From an uncultured Prevotellaceae bacterium (lineage in GTDB: Bacteria; Bacteroidota; Bacteroidia; Bacteroidales; Muribaculaceae): 36,546 bases of DNA. Of the stretch, positions 29,559-36,546 are shown in pieces (the stretch's first letter is position 1; every line of letters begins with the position of its first letter). Both the position numbers and the translations under genes were made by a program. The stretch is taken from assembly GCA_900318065.1 (NCBI GenBank), contig ONIY01000016.1:1-36546 (forward strand), read 5' to 3'. A model generated the notes under the pieces. The model worked only from the letters and a program-made list of their open reading frames with translations. It was not told the DNA's origin and made no database searches.

Positions 29559-31751
29559 ATGGGAAAACTGCTGGAAAAAATAAGGAAACACCTGAACAGG
29601 CGCACGTGGATTACCTTGATAATCGTGCTTGCCGCATTGCTGCTCGAGTTGTTCTCGGCGGCACAGTACTACTATGACAAGAAGTTGCTCGAAGATGAGC
29701 TGGAGAAGAAGGCGTCGATTGAGATAACCATGAAAGCCATCCTTGTCAAGAGCATGCTCAACACCACCGAGCAAGTGCTCAACAGCCATGCCGCCGAGTT
29801 GTCAAGACAGGTCAATAATCCCGACAAGATAGGCGATGCCCTGTTCAACATAGTCCAGGCTAATGACTATTTCAAGGGCGTGGGGCTTGCCTTCAGGCCA
29901 GGATATTATGAGAATAAAGACGAGCTGTTTGAACCCTGGGCTTTCAACACAAGCAATGGGGTGAAAGTAGAAAAAAATATTGCTAAGCGAGGAGGTCACG
30001 ACTACACCAGTTTGAACTTTTTCACTGAGCCGTTACGCACAAGAAAGCCTTACTGGAGTGACCCCTACATCGACAGCGTTGAGACAATTTCATTCATTAC
30101 AACTTATTCGATACCCATCATCGACCCACAAGGCCGCCCGGCTGGCATTGCCGGCATTGACCTCTCGCTCGAATGGCTCAGCGACACACTCAACAACAGG
30201 CACTTGTACCCATCATCCTATTGCCTGCTGCTCACCGATGACGGCAAACTCATTTCCCAGCCTCCCAAGAGCCATCTCCATTCTAGAGACTTTGACGACG
30301 CCATCCGCTTGATTAATGATTCCACTGCCAGTGTGCGTGTTGTGCCACAAAGCAAGATAAAAGTCATAGAATTTGTCAACGAAGACGGTGAGGACGCTTG
30401 TGTTTTCTTCCACCACATGAAAGGCATTCCTCACTGGCAACTGGCGGTGGTGTGCTATGACAAGGAAGTTTATGGCCAACTTTATAAAATACGCTTGGGG
30501 ACTGGTTTGCTAATGCTGCTGGGCTTCTTGCTGCTGGGATATATCATCTACCGTTTCCTGAAGAACAACAAGCGCATGGCGCAAAACGAGCGGGAAAAAG
30601 ACCGCATCGACACCGAGCTACAAGTGGCAAAACGCATCCAGAGCGAGATGTTGCCGCATGACAACATCAGCCACGACAACTTTGACATTGCCGGAACATT
30701 GCTTGCCGCACGCGAGGTGGGTGGCGACATCTACGACTACTTCCTGCGCGACGACAAGTTGTTCTTCTGCATTGGTGACGCCAGTGGCAAGGGAGTGGGG
30801 TCGGCGCTAATCATGACGGTGACCCACTCGATGTTCCGCTCTTTCGGCTCTCGCGAGAGCCATCCTGCGCGCATCATGATGAAGATCAACCAGGCGGTGT
30901 GCCACGGCAACGATTCGAGCATGTTTGTCACCTTCTTCATTGGAATACTCGACCTGCCCACTGGTCGCCTTCACTACTGCAATGCTGGCCACGACACGCC
31001 ACTAATTATCGATGGCGAGGCATTGCCGCTTGATGTGAAGTCCAACATAGCGCTTGGTGTTGACGAGAACTGGTTCTTTGAGGGGCAGGAGACCATACTG
31101 AAGCCTGGTTCCACACTGTTGCTTTACACCGATGGCCTTACCGAGGCAATGGACTTGCGCCACAACCAGTTTGGCTTGCAGCGAGTGAAAGAAACCATAA
31201 ACCAGCACCCTGGCAGCACTTCGCAGCAACTGCTCGACAGCTTGCTCGAAGCAAGCGCCCGCTTTGCCGGTGGGGCAGAGCAGAGCGACGACCTCACCAT
31301 GCTCGCTGTGAAGTTCTCGCCCAAGCAAGAGGAAATAGTGCTGCGAAGGGAACTCACAATCCCCAACGACCTGAGCCATCTGGCGCAAGTCAACGATATG
31401 GTGAAAGACACGGGCGAGGCACTGGAATTCGCTCCAAGCGACATACAGAACCTCAAACTCGCCATCGAGGAAGCCGTGGTCAACGTTATCAACTACGCCT
31501 ATCCTGCAGGGGAACAAGGCGATATACACATCGAGGCGATAGCCACCGCCTCAGCCCTGCGATTCAGAATCATTGACAATGGCATGGCGTTTGCCCCCAC
31601 CGATGCCCCCGACGTGGACACCTCGCTCACTGCCGAGGAGCGACAGATAGGCGGCCTGGGCATCTTCCTCGTGCGCCAGCTCATGGACACCATCAACTAT
31701 GAGCGCATCGACGGCAAGAACGTGCTCACGCTGACAAAAACACTGTCATAA
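29559..31751 (+). CDS. membrane sensor SpoIIE-type phosphatase fused to RsbW-type kinase domain
   Basis: 730 residues. A membrane segment (about 16-37) is followed by an extracytoplasmic Cache-like sensor (about 50-300), a second membrane segment (about 310-332) and a helical linker. A PP2C/SpoIIE domain (about 350-585) has metal ligands in GGDIYDYF (Asp390), GDASGKG (Asp407) and QSDDLTM (Asp577/578). The C-terminus (about 595-730) is a histidine-kinase-like ATPase of the RsbW/SpoIIAB type, with N box EEAVVNVINYAYP, DNGMAFAP and GGLGIFLVRQLMD. A phosphatase and a kinase for the same kind of STAS target thus sit on one sensor. The STAS gene follows 107 nt later. Confidence 0.92.
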   Translation: MGKLLEKIRKHLNRRTWITLIIVLAALLLELFSAAQYYYDKKLLEDELEKKASIEITMKAILVKSMLNTTEQVLNSHAAELSRQVNNPDKIGDALFNIVQANDYFKGVGLAFRPGYYENKDELFEPWAFNTSNGVKVEKNIAKRGGHDYTSLNFFTEPLRTRKPYWSDPYIDSVETISFITTYSIPIIDPQGRPAGIAGIDLSLEWLSDTLNNRHLYPSSYCLLLTDDGKLISQPPKSHLHSRDFDDAIRLINDSTASVRVVPQSKIKVIEFVNEDGEDACVFFHHMKGIPHWQLAVVCYDKEVYGQLYKIRLGTGLLMLLGFLLLGYIIYRFLKNNKRMAQNEREKDRIDTELQVAKRIQSEMLPHDNISHDNFDIAGTLLAAREVGGDIYDYFLRDDKLFFCIGDASGKGVGSALIMTVTHSMFRSFGSRESHPARIMMKINQAVCHGNDSSMFVTFFIGILDLPTGRLHYCNAGHDTPLIIDGEALPLDVKSNIALGVDENWFFEGQETILKPGSTLLLYTDGLTEAMDLRHNQFGLQRVKETINQHPGSTSQQLLDSLLEASARFAGGAEQSDDLTMLAVKFSPKQEEIVLRRELTIPNDLSHLAQVNDMVKDTGEALEFAPSDIQNLKLAIEEAVVNVINYAYPAGEQGDIHIEAIATASALRFRIIDNGMAFAPTDAPDVDTSLTAEERQIGGLGIFLVRQLMDTINYERIDGKNVLTLTKTLS

Positions 31752-31858
31752 CAAGCATAGTATGTTTTGCTGCTTTCTGAATTTATCGCAGTTTGGATAA
31801 AAGAAATATGACAATAATAAACGAATAAATTATTTACACACAATAAAATACATTATAT

Positions 31859-32164
31859 ATGAAGACAACGATCAATGAGATTGACGGCAAGCTGGTTGCC
31901 ACGTTTGAAGGTGAGCTCGACACAGCTGCCGCTATTGAGGTGGAGAAGGAGATGAAACCCCTCTACGACAACACCGACAAGGACATAGTGATTGACTGCG
32001 AGAAACTTGAGTACATCGCCTCGAGTGGACTCCGCATCTTGCTCGGCATTCTCAAGAAAGCCAAGTCGCACGGCCACACAGTCACCCTCAAGGGCCTTAA
32101 CGACGACATCAAGAGCGTGTTTAAGATGACGGGATTTATCAACCTTTTTGATTTTGAGAAGTAG
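31859..32164 (+). CDS. STAS-domain anti-anti-sigma-like protein
   Basis: 101 residues, a single STAS domain of SpoIIAA/RsbV type. The conserved phosphorylation loop IASSGLRILLG contains Ser55-Ser56, with Ser56 the expected target by alignment with SpoIIAA. It is the obvious substrate of the preceding phosphatase/kinase fusion. In the classic scheme, the unphosphorylated form binds the kinase domain and frees a partner. No sigma factor is encoded here, so the final output is unknown; it may be control of the NRPS operon or a non-transcriptional partner. Confidence 0.92.
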   Translation: MKTTINEIDGKLVATFEGELDTAAAIEVEKEMKPLYDNTDKDIVIDCEKLEYIASSGLRILLGILKKAKSHGHTVTLKGLNDDIKSVFKMTGFINLFDFEK

Positions 32165-32174
32165 AATAGATAAT

Positions 32175-32302
32175 AGTGGAGTAGTGGAGCAGTAAAGTAG
32201 TGGAGTGGTAAAGCAGTGGAGTGGTAAAGCAGTAAAGTAGTAAAGCAGTAAAGCAGTAAAGTAGTAAAGCAGTAAAGCGGTAAAGCAGTAAAGTAGTAAA
32301 GC
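32175..32302 (+). repeat. 16-copy 8-bp minisatellite (RGTRRAGY)
   Basis: Sixteen uninterrupted octamers, all in phase, of the types AGTAAAGC, AGTAAAGT, AGTGGAGT, AGTGGAGC and GGTAAAGC. It begins 10 nt after the STAS stop. Copy number in such an array can change by slippage, so spacing to the NRPS gene may vary among strains. Confidence 0.9.
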
Positions 32303-32372
32303 ACTACTCCTCAACTACTCAACTCCTCAACTCCTCAACTATTCTACTATTAAACTCCTCAACTCCTCAACA
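32303..32372 (+). repeat. AACTCCTCA minisatellite upstream of NRPS
   Basis: About six nonamers AACTCCTCA or close variants, interrupted by an ACTATTCTACTATT stretch, ending 8 nt before the NRPS ATG. It likely forms the leader of the NRPS message. Any ribosome-entry effect is unknown. Confidence 0.75.
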
Positions 32373-32380
32373 ATAGAAAT

Positions 32381-35300
32381 ATGAAAACATCAGCACCACT
32401 GAGTAAGGTTCAGTATGGGCTTTATGTTGAATGCGTGAGCCACCAGGGCGAAGCATTCTATAATTTGCCCTACCTATATGAGCTCGACGGCAGTCTTGAC
32501 GGAGAGCGCCTGCGCCGCGCCGTTATCGCTGCCCTCAAGTCGCACCCCACCATCTTCACCCGCATCGTTCTTGACGACGGTGGCGAGCCCTTGCAGACCA
32601 TCGACCTCGACAATGAGGATTTCTCCTTAGAGATAGAGGAGATAAAAGACATAGAGCATGAGAAACAGCACTTTATCCAGCCATTTGACATTTATGGCGG
32701 TCGCTTGTTTCGCGTGGCTCTGATGCACGACAGCGATCACTATTATTTTATCATAGACATTCACCACATCATAGCCGATGGCACCTCGTTGAGCGTGTTG
32801 CTTCACGACATTGAGCGCGCCTACACTGGCGAGGAAATCCCTGCCGAGACCATCAGCATGGCACAGATAGCCCTCGATGAGGCCGAGGCACGCAAGCTTC
32901 CACCCTTTGACGATGCCAAGCGCTGGTATGCCGCCAACTTCGACTGTGGTGACACCTTCACTCAGTTCCTGCCCGACCGCTATGAGAGCGAGCACAGCGA
33001 GGCAAGCCAGCTTCGCACTCTGGGCATTGACATGTCTCGCGTCGACAAGTTCTGCAAGGACAACGGCATCTTCAAGAGCAACTTCTTCACCTCGGCATTC
33101 AGTTTCTTGCTGGCGAAATACAACAACGAGCAGGAGTCGCTATTTACCACCATTTACAACGGCCGTGGCGACAAGCGCACCCTTCGCACCATGGGCATGA
33201 CAGTGAAGACGCTGCCCGTCTACGGCAAGTTCACCAGCGAGACCACAGTGCTCGACTTCATGCGCTTGCTGCAAGACCAGATGAGCGGCTGCCGCAAGCA
33301 CGACATCTACAGCTTCAGCGATGTGATGACCGACCTGAATCTGCAGTCAAACGCCATGTTTGCCTGGCATGGCACACTGTTTGGCGACGAGAGTTGGGCA
33401 GGGCTGCCCATGAAGACCGTGCGCCTGTGCAACAGCACTCTTGAGGCATCGTTCTACCTGAAGGTCTACATCCTGGGCGACCATTATTATGCCAAGGCCG
33501 AGTATAACAGCAATGAGTATTCACAAGAGATAATCGCACAGTTGCTCGAGAGCTACGAGGCTGTGGTCGAGGGAATGCTCTCGCAGAAAAAGCTCAGTGA
33601 CATCGACATCGCCACATCGGCACAAGTGAGCCTGCTCGACAGTTTCAACGAGAACGACGTGGACTACGACGACACCCAGACCATCGTGTCGCTCTTCGGC
33701 CGCCAAGCCGCTGCCACTCCCTCAAATACTGCGGTAGTCTACAATGGTCGCAGCTACACCTATGCCCAAGTCGATGACATGAGCAACCGCATCGCGGCAG
33801 CAATCGCCGCCAGTGGACTGGGCAAGGAAGACGTGGTGAGTGTGCTCATTCCGCGCAGTGAGTGGATGGCGATAGCATCGCTGGGTGTGCTCAAGGCAGG
33901 CTGTGCCTATCAGCCTCTCGACCCCAGTTACCCCACCGAGCGCCTCAACTTCATGATGAAAGACGCGAGCGCCAAGCTGCTCATTGCCGATGCCGAGCTC
34001 AGGCCGCTAGTCAATGAGTATGAGGGCAAAGTGCTCTTTATAAAGGATTTGGGCAGTCTGCCCAGCGCTTCTGCCCCCAATGTGACCATCGAGCCTGGTC
34101 AGTTGTTCATCATGCTTTACACCAGTGGCTCCACGGGCGTGCCCAAGGGGTGCCAGCTCACTCACGGCAACCTGGTGGCCTTCAGCAACTGGTACCATCG
34201 CTACTATGACCTCAATCCCGAGAGCCGTGTTGCCGCCTATGCCAGCTACGGCTTCGACGCTTGCATGATGGATATGTATCCCGCTCTCACTTGTGGTGCG
34301 GCAGTGCACATCATCCCCGAGGAGATTCGCCTCGACCTGATTGCCCTGAACGAGTATTTCGAGAAGAACGATATCACTCACTCATTCATGACCACGCAAG
34401 TGGGATATCAGTTTGCCACAGGCATCGAGAACCACTCGCTCAAGCACTTGAGCACTGGCGGCGAGAAGCTGGCATCGCTCGACCCACCGGCAGGTTATAA
34501 ATTCCACAACGGCTATGGTCCCACCGAGTGCACCATCTTCACCACTACCTATCATGTGGACAAGCGCTTGAAAGACATCCCCATTGGCAAGCCACTCGAC
34601 AACATGAGGCTCTACATCGTTGACCCGCAAGGACACAGGCTTCCAGTGGGCGCAGCAGGCGAATTGTGGGTTTCGGGTCCACAGGTGAGCCGTGGCTACC
34701 TTAACCGTCCCGAGAAGACTGCCCAGGTGTATATCGACAATCCCTTCACCACCAGCGAGAAATACAGCCGCGTCTATCGCACCGGCGACATTGTGCGCTA
34801 TCTGCCCAGTGGCGACATTCAGTTTGTGGGACGCCGCGACGGCCAGGTGAAGATTCGCGGTTTCCGCATCGAGCTCAAGGAGGTGGAAGGCATCATCCGC
34901 GAGTTCCCGGGCATCAAGGACGCAACGGTTCAGGCCTTTGACGAGGAAGGTGGCGGCAAGTTTATCGCTGCCTACATCGTGAGCGACTCGACCGTCGACA
35001 TCGAGGCGCTCAACAACTTCATCCTCGACGAGAAACCACCCTACATGGTTCCTGCCGTGACTATGCAGATCGACGCCATTCCTCTCAACCAAAACCAGAA
35101 GGTGAACAAGCGCGCGCTGCCCAAGCCCGAGAAGAAGGCTGCCGCTGTCGTCGAGGAGAGCAACGTGCCCATGAACGTGCTCGAGCAAGAGCTGCACGAG
35201 ATTATCGCTAAGATTGTGGGCAACACCGAGTTTGGCATCACCACTCCGCTGGGCTATGCCGGACTCACGTCGATATCGTCGATTCGACTCGCCGTTCAGG

Positions 35301-36546
35301 TCAACAAGCGTTATGGCGTGGCGCTCGACTCTAAGAGCCTTGTCAAGACTGGCACACTGCAGACCATCGAGAACGACATCCTCGCCCACCTCTTGGCAGG
35401 CGAGAAAACTGCAGCAGCAACCACCCGCAAGAGCGAGACTGCGACCGCTGTGCCACTGTCCTATGCACAGACTGGCGTGTACTTCGAGTGCCTGAAGAAT
35501 CCCACATCTACTGTCTATAACATCCCCTACTTGCTGTCTTATCCCCAGGGCATCAATGCCCAGCAGCTCGCCGATGCGGTGAAGCGTGTGGTAGAATGCC
35601 ATCCCGAACTGGGCGTGCATTTCACCACCGAGGGCGACAAGATAATGCAGACCATCGATGGCGAAGTGCCTGTTGCAGTGCCCATCACTCACATGAGCGA
35701 CAAGGAGCTTGACGACTACAAGAACGAGTTTGTGCGTCCCTTCAACTTGCAGAAAGCCCCGCTCTATCGCTTTGAGGTGGTGACAACGCCTGGTGGCGTG
35801 CATCTGCTCTTTGACGTGCACCACCTGCTCTTTGATGGCGGCTCTGCCGACCTGCTCATTCGCCAGATTAGCGCTACTCTCGAGGGCAACGGGGTGGAGA
35901 AGGAAACTTATTCTTATCTCGACTTCGTCACCGACCAGCAGGCTGCCGAGGACACCAGCTCGTTCAAGGAGTCGCAGCAGTTCTTCGCCGAGCGACTTGC
36001 CACCTGCGAGGGTGCCAGCGAGATTCCTGGCGACCTGCCCAAGAGCGATGTCCAGGGCTTGATAGGCGAGGCAGTGTGTGCCGTCGACCACGACAAGGTT
36101 GCTGCCTATTGCCGCAGTCAGGAGGTGACCCCTGCCCATCTGTTTCTCGCCGCAACATCCTATGTGGTGTCTCGCTACACCAATAACCGCGAGGTCTTCC
36201 TGTGCACCGTGAGCAGCGGACGTTCCAACCTCAAGATTGCCGACACCGTGGGCATGTTTGTCAACACCCTGCCACTGGGCATCGGCATCGACGACGTGAC
36301 GGTTGCCCGCTTCCTCAAAGACACCAGCGAGACCTTCGACCAGACCCTGCGCCACGAGGATTACCCCTTTGCCCGCATTGCTGCCGACTATGGCTTCAGG
36401 CCTGCTATCGCCTATGCCTATCAGGTGGGCGTGCTGTCGCAATACACTGTCAACGGTGAGGCAATAGGACAGGAATTGCTCGAGTTGAATGTTCCTAAGT
36501 TCAAGATTAACATCAAGATAGAGTCGCGAGGCATCGTGGTGCAATA
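32381..36546 (+). CDS. non-ribosomal peptide synthetase, 5' part (C-A-PCP-C...)
   Basis: Open from ATG 32381 to the end of the window (1388 residues, 3' end missing). Condensation domain 1 (about 5-410) has HHIIADG (His128-Gly134). The adenylation domain (about 420-920) has YTSGSTGVPKG (580-590), YGPTEC (712-717), YRTGDIVRY, GRRDGQVKIRGFR (817-829) and Lys910 in QKVNKRAL. The carrier protein has GLTSISSIRL with phosphopantetheine Ser964. Condensation domain 2 (from about 1018) has HHLLFDG (His1147-Gly1153). A leading C domain suggests an acyl starter or an upstream donor. By-eye pocket residues are D-A-M-F-S-G-G-I-F, matching no code I can name. It follows the STAS gene on the same strand across two minisatellites. 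Confidence 0.93.
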   Translation, partial: MKTSAPLSKVQYGLYVECVSHQGEAFYNLPYLYELDGSLDGERLRRAVIAALKSHPTIFTRIVLDDGGEPLQTIDLDNEDFSLEIEEIKDIEHEKQHFIQPFDIYGGRLFRVALMHDSDHYYFIIDIHHIIADGTSLSVLLHDIERAYTGEEIPAETISMAQIALDEAEARKLPPFDDAKRWYAANFDCGDTFTQFLPDRYESEHSEASQLRTLGIDMSRVDKFCKDNGIFKSNFFTSAFSFLLAKYNNEQESLFTTIYNGRGDKRTLRTMGMTVKTLPVYGKFTSETTVLDFMRLLQDQMSGCRKHDIYSFSDVMTDLNLQSNAMFAWHGTLFGDESWAGLPMKTVRLCNSTLEASFYLKVYILGDHYYAKAEYNSNEYSQEIIAQLLESYEAVVEGMLSQKKLSDIDIATSAQVSLLDSFNENDVDYDDTQTIVSLFGRQAAATPSNTAVVYNGRSYTYAQVDDMSNRIAAAIAASGLGKEDVVSVLIPRSEWMAIASLGVLKAGCAYQPLDPSYPTERLNFMMKDASAKLLIADAELRPLVNEYEGKVLFIKDLGSLPSASAPNVTIEPGQLFIMLYTSGSTGVPKGCQLTHGNLVAFSNWYHRYYDLNPESRVAAYASYGFDACMMDMYPALTCGAAVHIIPEEIRLDLIALNEYFEKNDITHSFMTTQVGYQFATGIENHSLKHLSTGGEKLASLDPPAGYKFHNGYGPTECTIFTTTYHVDKRLKDIPIGKPLDNMRLYIVDPQGHRLPVGAAGELWVSGPQVSRGYLNRPEKTAQVYIDNPFTTSEKYSRVYRTGDIVRYLPSGDIQFVGRRDGQVKIRGFRIELKEVEGIIREFPGIKDATVQAFDEEGGGKFIAAYIVSDSTVDIEALNNFILDEKPPYMVPAVTMQIDAIPLNQNQKVNKRALPKPEKKAAAVVEESNVPMNVLEQELHEIIAKIVGNTEFGITTPLGYAGLTSISSIRLAVQVNKRYGVALDSKSLVKTGTLQTIENDILAHLLAGEKTAAATTRKSETATAVPLSYAQTGVYFECLKNPTSTVYNIPYLLSYPQGINAQQLADAVKRVVECHPELGVHFTTEGDKIMQTIDGEVPVAVPITHMSDKELDDYKNEFVRPFNLQKAPLYRFEVVTTPGGVHLLFDVHHLLFDGGSADLLIRQISATLEGNGVEKETYSYLDFVTDQQAAEDTSSFKESQQFFAERLATCEGASEIPGDLPKSDVQGLIGEAVCAVDHDKVAAYCRSQEVTPAHLFLAATSYVVSRYTNNREVFLCTVSSGRSNLKIADTVGMFVNTLPLGIGIDDVTVARFLKDTSETFDQTLRHEDYPFARIAADYGFRPAIAYAYQVGVLSQYTVNGEAIGQELLELNVPKFKINIKIESRGIVVQ

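Noticed and set aside
32175-32302. Possible CRISPR-like array
   Set aside because: The unit is 8 bp with no spacers and no cas genes nearby; it is a plain minisatellite.
31853-32314. Minus-strand frames rich in Leu/Tyr/Phe repeats
   Set aside because: They translate the AGTAAAGY minisatellite and the reverse of the STAS gene, not a real repeat protein.
34382-36544. 720-codon open frame on the minus strand
   Set aside because: It lies opposite the NRPS, whose condensation, adenylation and carrier motifs are unmistakable on the plus strand. The minus frame has no domain and arises from the codon bias of the real gene.

Overview
This window looks like a piece of a Bacteroidales chromosome (Bacteroides, Prevotella or Muribaculaceae-like; the genus cannot be fixed from sequence alone). 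The reasons are the recurrent Bacteroidetes promoter (TTTG, about 19 nt, TAnnTTTG), A-rich translation starts, GH92/GH29/GH2/GH3 glycan enzymes, a BspA-type leucine-rich-repeat protein with a C-terminal dockerin, and an integrase and primase of the types carried by Bacteroidales integrative elements.

Positions 1-12054 are a tandem integration locus at the 3' end of a tRNA-Leu(UAG) gene. The same 14-bp core, ending in the tRNA acceptor stem, occurs at 86-99, 7545-7558 and 12041-12054. It delimits two adjacent elements. Element 1 (about 7.5 kb) carries, all on the minus strand, a tyrosine recombinase, two small unknown genes, an excisionase-like HTH protein, a RecA-fold RepA-like helicase, a toprim-type primase and three unknown genes. 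It has no relaxase, coat or transfer gene, so it looks like a small self-replicating, satellite-like island. It also holds three clusters of a TGAAC/GTTCA motif, two of them mirror images of each other, plus matching TTTTTGTCC repeats near both ends. Element 2 (about 4.5 kb) has no integrase. It carries a regulator related in leader and N-terminus to the element 1 excisionase gene, an unknown 442-aa protein, a HicAB toxin-antitoxin pair and a two-gene unit (small acidic protein plus SDH-type serine protease). It is best read as a cargo or defence island that relies on another integrase. The tRNA's probable native terminator now lies beyond the third core, at 12059-12096.

Positions 12484-25273 form a glycan-degradation locus: an exported GH2 exo-glycosidase with in-frame minisatellite insertions, a GH29 alpha-L-fucosidase, a CutC-family protein, a GH3-GH92 two-enzyme fusion and a separate GH92. 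Together they could strip fucose, alpha-mannose and beta-linked sugars from host-type N-glycans. No SusC/SusD pair is present in the window.

Positions 25462-27322 are a BspA-like LRR/dockerin surface protein gene split by a single-base frameshift. A 710-bp gene-free AT-rich stretch follows, then an outer-membrane beta-barrel gene (28033-29385).

Positions 29559-36546 hold a signalling and biosynthesis block on the plus strand: a membrane sensor that fuses a SpoIIE-type phosphatase to an RsbW-type kinase domain, a STAS anti-anti-sigma-like protein, a 16-copy 8-bp minisatellite, and a non-ribosomal peptide synthetase (C-A-PCP-C...) that runs off the end of the window.
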